Shown here: positions 1-7,426 of the stretch, in pieces
Layout of the letters: each line of letters starts with the position of its first letter
Position numbering within the stretch: position 1 is the first letter of the stretch
Source: Methylobacter psychrophilus
GTDB taxonomy: Bacteria; Pseudomonadota; Gammaproteobacteria; Methylococcales; Methylomonadaceae
Assembly: GCF_025583945.1 (NCBI RefSeq)
Contig: NZ_JAOEGU010000037.1
Location: forward strand, 1-38,246
Direction: 5' to 3'
Length of the DNA stretch: 38,246 bases
The notes under the pieces: generated by a model
The model's input: the letters and a program-made list of their open reading frames with translations, nothing else
The model's database searches: none
What the model was told of the DNA's origin: nothing
Position numbers and translations under genes: made by a program

Positions 1-2
1 GC

Positions 3-110
3 AAAATCTTCAGAATTACCAAAGATGTTTATCGGGGTAAGCACAAGCATTACTCCCTGACATGGAATTTAGTGGCTGCTCTTGTTAACTTACGCTATGA
101 CTGTATTTAG
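3..110 (+). mobile_element. C-terminal end of a DDE transposase (IS5-like), cut by the window edge
   Basis: An open frame enters from the left edge and ends at TAG 108-110. It gives about 35 residues with the pattern K-D-V-Y-R-G-K-H-K-H-Y followed by W-N-L-V-A-A-L-V-N-L-R-Y. A basic YRxKHK stretch followed by a hydrophobic xLVAALVNLR helix is typical of the extreme C-terminus of IS5-type (DDE_Tnp_4-like) transposases; I assign the group from memory, not from a search. It is convergent with the phosphoribosyltransferase gene and overlaps its last 26 bases, so the end of the insertion element probably lies in or just beside that gene's tail. The catalytic part is outside the window, so whether the element is intact is unknown. 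Confidence 0.5.
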
Positions 111-657
111 GAAAGATGTCTATTAATTGTTGCAGTAGCGCCACATCAGGATTTGCCAGCTGCATTTTCTCAATCATACTTGATAAATCCTCATTCACAG
201 CCCAGGGATAGATAAGCCAACGCCATTCGCAGACCTTCCCGGCATAAAAGTCGGGGATAAATTTGGAAACAGTTTTGAGGTGTAAGGCCGCTGTGCGCAT
301 TTCTTTCACGGCACCACAGTGCCGAATATGCTCGATGCCAACTTCAAAAGTATCGCCGCTATCGCAGACATCATCTAAAAGCAGGATATTTCGTCCATTA
401 ATATCTGCATTTAAAGGATATTTGATAATAACCTCATCCTGCTTATGAGCGCCTTGATAATGCTCCATTTTGAAACAGGTCAGATCATGGATACCGAGCA
501 TATCTGACAAAATCCGTGCCGGTATATAACCGCCCCGTGCGATGGCGACGATGGTATCAATCCGGAAATTTGTCTTACGCAACTGCTGGGTCAGCTGGTG
601 ACATAAGCTATAAACCTCTTCCCATGTAATTAAAGTGCAGGGCAATTTTTCATGCAT
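85..657 (-). CDS. Phosphoribosyltransferase-domain protein (purine/xanthine PRTase-like)
   Basis: A cytoplasmic type I phosphoribosyltransferase of 190 residues. The PRPP-binding signature (hydrophobic strand followed by LLDDVCDSGDT) is at about residues 91-103, and the early IVAIARGGYIPARIL segment (37-50) is the usual loop with the RGG turn. These parts mark an enzyme that transfers phosphoribose from PRPP to a nucleobase, or a regulator of that fold. The length and the WRWLIYPWAV segment near residue 146 resemble the compact purine/xanthine PRTases found beside salvage genes, but the base specificity cannot be read from the sequence. The last residues (KYSHSVS) lie where a transposase end overlaps on the other strand, so the C-terminus may have been changed by an insertion. 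It stands alone, with no operon partner. Confidence 0.85.
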   Translation of the reverse strand: MHEKLPCTLITWEEVYSLCHQLTQQLRKTNFRIDTIVAIARGGYIPARILSDMLGIHDLTCFKMEHYQGAHKQDEVIIKYPLNADINGRNILLLDDVCDSGDTFEVGIEHIRHCGAVKEMRTAALHLKTVSKFIPDFYAGKVCEWRWLIYPWAVNEDLSSMIEKMQLANPDVALLQQLIDIFPKYSHSVS

Positions 658-955
658 CTCAAAACCTCGGGATTATGAGCAATGGTAAACGAAACGATGC
701 CGAGATTTACATTTCCGGCAACATCAATAACGCTTGTCAGAGCGACAAATGCTCTTACACATAAGCGCTAAAGGCTATTAATTATAGGGCTCATACATGA
801 GGTTAATAAGATTATAAATCCATGTGTGTAGATTGCAATACTGCTGTATTTAAAACAATGTAAATTCTGCAAGCTAACACCTTATATTATTAAAAAATTG
901 ATACAAATAAATAGCTTAATGTTATTGCAAGGTAATCTTACAGGTCATTATTTTA
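658..955. other. AT-rich intergenic stretch, no gene seen
   Basis: About 300 bases separate the phosphoribosyltransferase start from the IS1380-type fragment. The stretch is AT-rich with stop codons in all frames. I see no convincing RNA gene or hairpin. The promoter of the minus-strand phosphoribosyltransferase gene should lie here, but I could not pick a clear -35/-10 pair. Confidence 0.5.
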
Positions 956-1199
956 ATGAAAGCAAAGCCATCAAAAAAAACAGAAAAAAGTCGCTATTCG
1001 CGAATCGGCAGGCAAAGTCAAAATATCAGCGACAGCATCTGGACTGACCAGTCAAGCTGGCTTCATTCCCGTAGTAAAATTCTTGGAACGCATTGGCTTT
1101 GAACAAACGGTTAATCAGACGGTTCCGCATCAACGTAGAGATAATGCAGAGTACCAATTGACGGGGACGATGTTACTGGCAGTAGTGGGTGTAATCCGG
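956..1199 (+). mobile_element. IS1380-family transposase, N-terminal remnant
   Basis: From about 984 the plus strand encodes RESAGKVKIS, then SGLTSQAGFIPVVKFLERIGF and a stretch ending TGTMLLAVVGVI. This is characteristic of the first ~70 residues of IS1380-family DDE transposases. An ATG at 956 starts a lysine-rich lead-in that is one base out of frame with this segment; the shift falls in the poly-A run at 974-989. Homology stops abruptly near 1197 (V-I-R-stop), so the DDE catalytic domain is gone. The right edge lies inside the tail of the decayed lipoprotein gene on the other strand, which suggests deletion joined the two remnants. Dead element. Confidence 0.7.
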
Positions 1200-2305
1200 T
1201 AACGCATTGATAGCATTGAATTAATTTTTCATAGGTTTTTGTTATGCAAGAAACATCAGTTCCACAAGCATATTTCGACTTTATTGATTCCTGCCAAATG
1301 ACTTTTGCATTTTTATAAAGCGCCATATTTTCCAGATCCAACACAGCCAAATCCGAGTTGGTACAAATGGTAATGTCTGTTAGCTTGATTGCATGATTAC
1401 AATTAAAGTCTGGCGAAATTTTCTTTATAGTCGCTTCAGATAATAGCGGTTGTTGAGAAACTTGTATTGTTGGAATAACCGTTTTATTTTGCTCTGCACT
1501 AAGCAAGTCTTTATTTATATTCGTCCTGCTTTGTTGCTCTTGAATCGCACTGCTGATTTCTGCTTCAAGCTCAACTTGATGTATTGACTGCTTATTAAGC
1601 TGATTATTATCAGCTTCTTGAAAAACCAAAGTAGGCTTTAACAACACAGCTGTTGTTATTTCATCAAGTAAATGCGTCCATGCCGTACTTTTAAGCTCAA
1701 TAGAGATTGCTTTACCGTCACCCGTCGATTTTACTAAATATTCAACGGGTTGAGTAAACGCATTTATGCTATTTTCAATACCTAATTCTCCTGCATACTG
1801 AGCAATTTTTTTGCTGTTGACTCGCCCGCACGCTATCAACATCAGCTAACATGGGCGGTGGAACCGTCACTTTTAATTGTCCGATACAACTGCTGATATT
1901 GCTCTGTGTATCATGTTGAGTTGTTTTTATAGTATCAATGGCTATGTTAATTTGCGCCAATGACGCTCTAATTTTAGTAAGGCCAAATATAACCGCACCA
2001 TCATAATGTTAATCTCTTTTTTGAGCTATTGATCTGACTGCTTGTTCAGTAAGATATTGTTCCATTATCTTTTGAGTATCTGCCAGAGAACAGCTATCAA
2101 TCGACAAGTTACAACCAGGCAAAACTAAATTCATGGCAGATAACGGTGCAAGGCATTTAACTGGCATCATTATTTGCTACACCTGAACAGTTAACCCGAC
2201 TGATTCTACTAAATTAATGTGTTTCGCTACTTTCCTGTCCATTTTCATATCATCGCATCCTGAGATAATAAACACCAAAACTACCATATACTTTATTTTT
2301 TTCAT
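1111..2305 (-). pseudogene. Decayed lipoprotein gene with C-terminal LprI-like domain
   Basis: ATG at 2305, preceded by GAAGGTG, begins a lipoprotein signal peptide (MKKIKYMVVLVFIISGC; lipobox ISGC, Cys17). The frame is broken by TAG at 2177-2179 and TAA at 2009-2011, and shifts near 1800-1842 into a frame that stays open to 1111. Segments between the lesions read as one protein: CSLADTQKIMEQYLTEQ, then a helical stretch IRASLAQINIAIDTIKTT, then in the shifted frame a domain with paired cysteines (CNHAIKLTDITICTNSDLA, LDLENMALYKNA, CGTDVSCITKTYEKLIQCY). That resembles the LprI/DUF1311 fold of lysozyme-inhibitor-like proteins (C-A...ICSDPELAxLD...Y...CGxDxxCL). The final ~30 codons are antisense to the IS1380 remnant, so the original 3' end is lost. 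A surviving 243-residue reading frame (1111-1842) lacks the signal peptide and is unlikely to be functional. Confidence 0.7.
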
Positions 2306-2338
2306 AAAATTACACCTTCATTATTAAATGGTTATAGT

Positions 2339-2362
2339 GCTTGCTTATATTTATAAGCAAGC
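2339..2362. repeat. 10-bp perfect hairpin with ATTT loop
   Basis: GCTTGCTTAT and its exact complement ATAAGCAAGC flank ATTT. It lies just upstream of the decayed lipoprotein gene. It could be an old transcription terminator or an operator-like palindrome. No U-run follows on either strand, so a classical terminator is unlikely. Confidence 0.5.
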
Positions 2363-2589
2363 TGTTGGTAGTTTAATAGGGTTGCAATACCTTGTCATTA
2401 AATCCTATGCTTTAATTTCTATCGAATATTTCATCAACCCAATTTGCTATTTTTTTCTGGTATCAATCAGATTTAGTGACATAAAAAAATAACTTACGCT
2501 GAAAATCTTGGAGTGTGCCACAGTCACACAGACTGACACTATAGACTTTCAGAAATTAAACTTCTAATTCATGTTGCTGTAAATTCATA

Positions 2590-2622
2590 CAGATAACATC
2601 CCTTGAAGGGATGGTATCTGTC
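2590..2622. repeat. REP-like palindrome (copy 1)
   Basis: ACAGATA-A-CATCCCTT-G-AAGGGATG-G-TATCTGT folds as a near-perfect hairpin with a single A/G mismatch. The core (GATAACA-CCCTT-AAGG-ATG-TATC) is shared with the palindrome at 7293-7327, so these look like two copies of one extragenic palindrome family in the window. Confidence 0.6.
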
Positions 2623-2765
2623 GACATAGAAATTATTTATCTGAAAATGTATAGATGAAAATAGTGGTTAGATGTGTATAAGCTCATTGGAAGATGATGG
2701 TAGGCCCATCAAAGTCTGTTATCGGCAACTGGCTTTAAGCCCCCCTCAAGCTGCTTGTATTAAGA
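2623..2765. other. Short unassigned stretch before the reverse-transcriptase fragment
   Basis: No open frame or RNA is recognisable. Stops occur directly upstream of the reverse-transcriptase remnant (for example near 2755-2780 in the other frames), so the 5' part of that gene and any intron RNA domains are missing here. Confidence 0.4.
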
Positions 2766-3218
2766 GTGCAGGTAGTGAGCGTTGAGGCGACAACTACATT
2801 GACATTTACCGATGATCGGCTGATAGCCAGTATGGGGCAGAAGATAGCTGATAAACGCGTACTGCGCTTAATCGGCCTATTGCTGCGTAGGGGTGTTATG
2901 GTCAACGGTGTCGTCAATCCCAGCAAGGAAGGCGCGATGCAAGGCGGCCCCTTAAGCCCTTTGCTGAGCAACATTGTTCTGGATGAACTTGATCAGGAAC
3001 TGGAAAAACGCGGATTACAATTTTGTCGGTTCGCAGATGACTATAACCTCTTCGTCAAGTCGCAAAAGGCGGCAGAGCGGGTGATGAAAACGGTCAGCCG
3101 GTTCATTGAAAAAACGCTTAAACTTAAGGTGAATCGGGATAAGAGCAGAGTGGCTTTATCTGATAAGGTAAAGTTCTTGGGTTTTACTGTGGTTGGCGGT
3201 CGCATAATTTTTTGCTGA
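2766..3218 (+). pseudogene. ltrA: Group II intron reverse transcriptase/maturase fragment
   Basis: A 150-residue open frame matches only the middle of a group II intron-encoded reverse transcriptase. It shows the DRLIA...GQKIADKRVLRLIG lead-in, RT motif 4 (QGGPLSPLLSN, residues 59-69), the catalytic motif as FADD (89-92; usual form YADD), and the KVNRDKS...KFLGF segment (121-140). An intact LtrA-type protein is about 400-600 residues. The N-terminal fingers and the whole thumb/maturase and HNH parts are absent, and the frame ends right after GGRIIFC. The first ~15 residues do not look like RT sequence, so the apparent start is probably fortuitous. I see no domain V hairpin downstream. This is a dead remnant; the FADD change may reflect decay. 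Confidence 0.85.
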
Positions 3219-3366
3219 TTTTTGGAGCAGGAAGCCCGGAAAAATCTTTCGCAAAAATAGCGACTCCCTTTGCCGATAGGGGCTATTGAAGCATAGAATT
3301 GTTAGGGTTCGTTACCTTGGCAGTAACCTGTAAAATATCTTTTTGACAAAATAGTTAACAAAAGAA

Positions 3367-4131
3367 TTAAAGATCAATCTCGATGCCAACCGGACAATGA
3401 TCCGATCCTTTAATCTCCGGCAAGATAAAAGCCTGCTTAACTTTATCAATCAGCGCGTTGCTGGTCAGCACGTAATCAATCCGCCAACCGACGTTTCTTG
3501 CCCTGGCCCCACCGCGATAACTCCACCAACTGTAAGCTATGCTATCCGGATGAAAATGCCGATAACTATCGACCAATCCGGCATCGACAAAAGCGCTGAA
3601 ACCGTCAATTTCGACTTGCGTATATCCGGCCGACTTATTGTAATTAGGCTTTGGACGGGCGATATCAATTTCTTGGTGCGCGACATTAAAATCACCGCAG
3701 GCAATGAGCGGTTTTTTGCTTTGCAGTTGCAGGCAATAAGCCAGAAAGTCAAGATCCCAACTATGCCGATAATCCAGTCGTGCCAAGGCCTCGCCCGAGT
3801 TTGGTACATAAACGTTAAGCAGAAAAAAATGTTCAAACTCGGCAACCATCACGCGACCTTCGCGGTCGTGCTCGGCAATGCCCATATCATGGATAACTTG
3901 CAGCGGTGCCTGCCGGGATAACAATGTAACCCCCGAATAGCCCTTGCGTTCTGCGCAGTTGGAATAAATATGATAGCCTTCAATGCCCGCCAGAGCTTTG
4001 TCAACCTGATCGACCTGGGCCTTGTTTTCCTGCAATAAAATGCAATCGGCATCCAACTGCGCGAGCGTTTCAGCAAAGCCTTTGTCTTGTATCGAGCGAA
4101 TGCCGTTGACATTCCAGGAAATTATTTTCAT
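3367..4131 (-). CDS. xthA: Exodeoxyribonuclease III / AP endonuclease
   Basis: A 254-residue enzyme of the exonuclease III (EEP) family, which acts at abasic sites and 3' blocked ends in base excision repair. All active-site landmarks are visible: Asn7 in SWNVNGIRS, Glu35 in LLQENK (the family more often has QETK), Tyr108 in NVYVPN, Asp147/Asn149 in CGDFN, the IDYVL segment with its Asp, and the terminal SDHCP with His245. Length is normal for the ExoA/XthA group and the start is the conserved MKIISWN. It is a lone minus-strand gene between an intron remnant and a region with a possible second intron remnant, and is itself intact. Confidence 0.95.
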   Translation of the reverse strand: MKIISWNVNGIRSIQDKGFAETLAQLDADCILLQENKAQVDQVDKALAGIEGYHIYSNCAERKGYSGVTLLSRQAPLQVIHDMGIAEHDREGRVMVAEFEHFFLLNVYVPNSGEALARLDYRHSWDLDFLAYCLQLQSKKPLIACGDFNVAHQEIDIARPKPNYNKSAGYTQVEIDGFSAFVDAGLVDSYRHFHPDSIAYSWWSYRGGARARNVGWRIDYVLTSNALIDKVKQAFILPEIKGSDHCPVGIEIDL

Positions 4132-4324
4132 GCGATGATTGCGCCTTCTACGTTTGAAATTACACTTTCAACAGTGACCAAGAGGCTATTGTAACCTTCT
4201 GCCTTTTGGCTAACCAGACGTTTTCGGATTGATTTTAAAATCAGTGTCTATCGTTCTGAAAGGAGTTGAATAGTAAGCTGATGCAGCATGACTTGCTCGA
4301 TCCTTTTTATTGTGTAGACTGGCA

Positions 4325-4388
4325 GTGAGGTAAGCCCCAACATTTGACGCCTCTAATTGCACCAAATTATTGGGCTACCTTAACTCAC
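4325..4388. repeat. Imperfect inverted repeat
   Basis: GTGAGGTAAGCCCCAA at 4325-4340 pairs with TTGGGCTACCTTAACTCAC at 4370-4388 apart from small bulges. It lies in the gene-free region upstream of xthA and could be a terminator-like hairpin or the terminal repeat of a small element. I cannot decide which. Confidence 0.35.
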
Positions 4389-4437
4389 CACCAATCGACA
4401 AAATAGTCCCAACCGGAAATTGTCAATGTAGTTGTCG

Positions 4438-4690
4438 GTGTGCCAAGAAGGCTGATCAGTTGGAAACTGGCAGCCATGCTGTACCAGCGATGAGAGCGGG
4501 TTCCTCGGTGTAGCCTATCAGGAGGCGATGTCAAACCATCCTGAGCGGCATCCATAAAGAGCGGTTGTGGTGAGCGTCATGGAGAAAGGCAGGAATACTC
4601 TTTTCAGGTATGAACGAATGAGACGAATGTAAATGAACCCTCGAAGCATTTAAGAGCCATAGGACTGGCAGTGGATTGTATGATTTTACT
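4438..4690 (+). mobile_element. Possible group II intron 5' RNA segment (domain I remnant)
   Basis: The stretch begins with GTGTG at 4438, matching the GUGYG 5' end of group II introns. It continues with GC-richer, non-coding, highly structured sequence that stands out from its AT-rich surroundings (for example CAGCGATGAGAGCGGGTTCC at 4489, CAGGAGGCGATG, CCATCCTGAGCGGC, and GAATGAGACGAATG around 4616). The style resembles domain I of bacterial group II introns, recalled rather than searched. No maturase gene or domain V follows, so it would be a truncated copy. It is not collinear with the reverse-transcriptase fragment at 2766-3218, which lies upstream on the same strand. The rest of the gap (4132-4437 and 4691-4797) shows nothing else I can name. 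Confidence 0.35.
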
Positions 4691-4797
4691 CACTGGTAAA
4701 ATGAAGACATCCTACATTGAACGGGTAATATTTTCTTCGGAAATCGCCTTATTGTCTGGACAATGGAATCCACTTTAAATATTAAATTGCTATTTGT

Positions 4798-5418
4798 TTA
4801 TGTTCGGTCAGATTTTAAAGAAATGCTAATATTTTTCTTAAATAGCTCATCTAATGTTAATTCATAACTTGATGTAAACGTATCTAAAAAATACTGGACT
4901 TCCGGCAGATTAATAGCTTTTAATTTTTCCTCAATATCTTTTTCGGCTATAGAGAATTCCTGATTTCCAGCGGCCAATTCCATTTTGCATTTCAAATAAG
5001 CTGAAATGGTATCGGCTGCTTTAATGATGATTTTGTGCTCTTTAGGCAGTTCTTCTTCAATCATAAATGGTCTGTAATCTGCTTGAAGCTTTTCAGGTAG
5101 CAGATTCAATAACTCATGCTCAGCTTGCTTTTCGATTGATTTATAAGCTTTGGTTATTTCAGGTGAATGGTATTTTATAGGTGAGGGCATATCGCCAGTC
5201 AAAACCTCACTGCAATCGTGATACAGTGCGGCAACAACAATAGCATTAACATCAAGAGTGCCATCAAAATAACAATTTCTTATTAAGGCCAATGCATGGG
5301 AAATAACAGAGACTTCCCAACTGTGTTCCATTACATTCTCAGCTACAGTATTACGTTTTAATCCCCAGCGTTGCAGCCAACGAATTTTACTTATATAAGC
5401 GAAAAAATGACTTTTCAT
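4798..5418 (-). CDS. yfbR: 5'-deoxynucleotidase, YfbR family (HD domain)
   Basis: A soluble HD-domain phosphohydrolase that removes phosphate from deoxynucleoside 5'-monophosphates, part of nucleotide pool balance. The start is taken at 5418 (MKSHFFAYISKIRWLQRW) because it matches the family's usual N-terminus. An in-frame ATG at 5472 would add 18 residues that are not family-like. Metal-binding residues are present: His32 in MEHSWEVS, His67-Asp68 in LYHDCSEVLTGD, and the later Asp in KAADTISAYLKCK. At 206 residues the length is close to E. coli YfbR. AGAG seven bases before the start is a weak ribosome site. A decayed second copy lies immediately upstream on the same strand. Confidence 0.93.
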   Translation of the reverse strand: MKSHFFAYISKIRWLQRWGLKRNTVAENVMEHSWEVSVISHALALIRNCYFDGTLDVNAIVVAALYHDCSEVLTGDMPSPIKYHSPEITKAYKSIEKQAEHELLNLLPEKLQADYRPFMIEEELPKEHKIIIKAADTISAYLKCKMELAAGNQEFSIAEKDIEEKLKAINLPEVQYFLDTFTSSYELTLDELFKKNISISLKSDRT

Positions 5419-5584
5419 TATTATATCTCTTGGTTCTGTTAAAAAAATTCTCAAGGTTATCTTTATAAACAAACGAGGCGGGCATAAAATTAATGATACC
5501 TTTTACCGCCAGCATCTCTAAATTGTACCAATTTGGGTTATTGATCAACGTAAACTGATGTTATTTTCGTAATAACATTATTGT

Positions 5585-5836
5585 TTACAGTTTATATTTT
5601 TTCGAACTAATCATTTCGGTAATATCGTGATACAACGCGGCGATCGCGTTGGCGTCTATATTGCCCTCATAATAGCGGTTCTTGCTCAAGGCCAGGGTAT
5701 GGGCAATCACGGCTACTTCCCAACTATGTTCCATGATATTTTCTTCACAGGCATTGCGCTTGAGTCCCCAACGCTTGATCTATCTTAATCGTGATATATA
5801 GGCATAAAAACTACTGGTTATGGTTATCTCTTTCAT
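5585..5836 (-). pseudogene. Decayed second copy of yfbR
   Basis: From ATG 5836 the reading MKEITITSSFYAYISRLR, stop, IKRWGLKRNACEENIMEHSWEV...ALYHDITEM parallels the intact yfbR next to it. The stop (TAG, 5780-5782) falls exactly where the intact gene has Trp14, so a TGG-to-TAG change explains it. After the HD motif the sequence leaves the family (ISSKKYKL, stop at 5585-5587), so about two thirds of the protein is missing. The two copies differ at many positions, so this is either an old tandem duplication or a second gene acquired separately, now dead. Confidence 0.85.
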
Positions 5837-5998
5837 GATGTTGATTTTCCTACTTATTAATGATGCATTCTGGTATTGTGGACGGCTTGTTTCTTATCCA
5901 TCATGATGAGAGAACGTGTTAAACCCTATTTAATTTAGTTCGCATTCAGGCGTATTTTACGCGCTAAAGCCAACATCATCTTAATCTAATACAAAATT

Positions 5999-6919
5999 AT
6001 GCTTATTCAGTGGTACCCCGGTCACATGCACAAGGCCAGCAAAGAGATCAAAGAAATCCTGCCTCAGGTTGATTTGATTATTGAAGTTTTGGATGCGCGT
6101 ATTCCCTTTAGTAGCCAAAACCCTATGGTTGCAAAGTTGCGTGGCGACAAGCCCTGCATCAAAATACTCAGCAAAAGTGATCTTGCCGACCCGGAAAGAA
6201 CGTTGCAATGGCAAACTTATCTGGAGCGGGAACAAGGCGTAAAAACCCTGGCGGTTACGGTTGATCATCCTGAAAAAATTCGTCAACTTTCCGAGTTGTG
6301 CCATAAAATGCTGCCGGATAAAGCAGCCAGTTCAAGGCTTATCAACACCTTGATTATGGGTATTCCCAATGTGGGAAAATCTACCCTTATCAATATATTG
6401 GCCGGCAGAATGATTGCCAAAACCGGTAATGAACCCGCTGTTACCAAAACACAACAACGTATAGCAATAGGCAATGGCATTGTTTTGTTGGACACGCCCG
6501 GTTTGCTGTGGGGTAACGTCGAAAATAAAAATAGCGGTTATCGACTTGCCACCACCGGTGCTATCAAAGATACCGCGATAGATCATGAACAAATTGCTTC
6601 TTTTGCTGCTGAATACTTGTTAAACCATTATCCCGATTTTTTGAAAGCCCGTTTTCAGTTGGAACCACTGCCGCAAACCGAGCATGAATTGATGCAGGCG
6701 ATTGGCAAAAATCGCGGGTGTTTGCGCTCCGGCGGGCGTGTTGAAATGGATAAAGTCGCTAAAATTCTGTTGGCTGAATTACGCGCAGGGACGATAGGCC
6801 GGGTTACTTTTGAAACGCCTGCGATGATGGAACAAGAGCTGGTGGAGCTTGAAATTATTCGTGAAGAGAAAGCGGCCAAGAAAAAAGCCAGAAAGCAGAC
6901 CTGGAAAGGGTCAAATTAA
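5999..6919 (+). CDS. ylqF: Ribosome biogenesis GTPase, YlqF/RbgA family
   Basis: A circularly permuted GTPase of 306 residues that in known members acts in late assembly of the large ribosomal subunit. The motif order is diagnostic: G4 as SKSD (58-61) precedes G1 (GIPNVGKST, 121-129) and G3 (DTPG, 165-168). The N-terminus has the family's WYPGHMHKA box (5-13), and the lysine-rich tail (KAAKKKARK) fits RNA binding. The start is ATG 5999; upstream sequence gives no strong Shine-Dalgarno. It is monocistronic, preceded by the yfbR remnant on the other strand and followed by a gene fragment on its own strand. Confidence 0.93.
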   Translation: MLIQWYPGHMHKASKEIKEILPQVDLIIEVLDARIPFSSQNPMVAKLRGDKPCIKILSKSDLADPERTLQWQTYLEREQGVKTLAVTVDHPEKIRQLSELCHKMLPDKAASSRLINTLIMGIPNVGKSTLINILAGRMIAKTGNEPAVTKTQQRIAIGNGIVLLDTPGLLWGNVENKNSGYRLATTGAIKDTAIDHEQIASFAAEYLLNHYPDFLKARFQLEPLPQTEHELMQAIGKNRGCLRSGGRVEMDKVAKILLAELRAGTIGRVTFETPAMMEQELVELEIIREEKAAKKKARKQTWKGSN

Positions 6920-6946
6920 ACAGATACTCCGCACGGTCATAATTAG

Positions 6947-7204
6947 ATCATAAATTCCGTAAATGACCTGCGTGTCCGTTTTGATTTTAAAAAACATGGT
7001 CATGACGGTATCTGGATAAAGACGAATAGTAATGGTGGCGATTGGAGTTTTTTAGCCATTAATACCGTAAAACCTTATTATGATGAGCGCCCGGTGGCAG
7101 ACGGTGGCACTTATGAAACCCGCGAATACCGAATGCGCTGGTGGGACAAAAGTCAGGCTCATGGTGAATGGAGCCCGATACAACGGGTCGTATTAGGTAA
7201 ATAA
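6947..7204 (+). pseudogene. Orphan 3' end of an unidentified gene
   Basis: An open frame directly after a TAG (6944-6946) reads 85 residues to TAA 7202-7204 but has no ATG, GTG or TTG near its beginning. The translation is clearly protein-like: RVRFDFKKHGHDGIWIKTNS, GGDWSFLAINTVKPYYDERP, ETREYRMRWWDKSQAHGEWSP, IQRVVL. The Trp/Arg/Tyr-rich REYRxRxWDK...GEWSP pattern resembles a fibronectin-III-like tail seen at the C-terminus of various proteins with unknown role; I do not recognise the parent gene. Most likely the 5' part was lost by deletion. It lies 27 bases after rbgA. Confidence 0.55.
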
Positions 7205-7292
7205 GACAAAAAAGCAAAAAGCAATGTCCACGAAAAGCACGAAAAAAGGCCTGAATTGTTGGCTTTTTCGGGACTGGTAATTAATCAATAAA

Positions 7293-7327
7293 TACCGATA
7301 ACAGCCCTTAAAAGGATGTTATCGGTA
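7293..7327. repeat. REP-like palindrome (copy 2)
   Basis: TACCGATAACA and its exact complement TGTTATCGGTA (11 bp) flank GCCCTTAAAAGGAT, which itself continues the stem through CCTT/AAGG. It shares its core with the palindrome at 2590-2622. Confidence 0.65.
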
Positions 7328-7390
7328 AATCGCCTTACTTAACTGGTTTCCAAGTTGGAGAAAATAGCTTTGATGCAGTAAAAGGGAATT

Positions 7391-7422
7391 GAGGAATTAT
7401 TTTCGATTATCCTCGATTCCTC
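7391..7422 (-). terminator. Possible terminator hairpin of the glycosyltransferase-STAND gene
   Basis: GAGGAAT (7391-7397) pairs with ATTCCTC (7416-7422) just beyond the stop codon of the 1388-residue gene. Read on the minus strand the hairpin is followed by AATTCCCTTTT, a weak U-tract, so termination is plausible but not strong. Confidence 0.4.
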
Positions 7423-7426
7423 TGCA

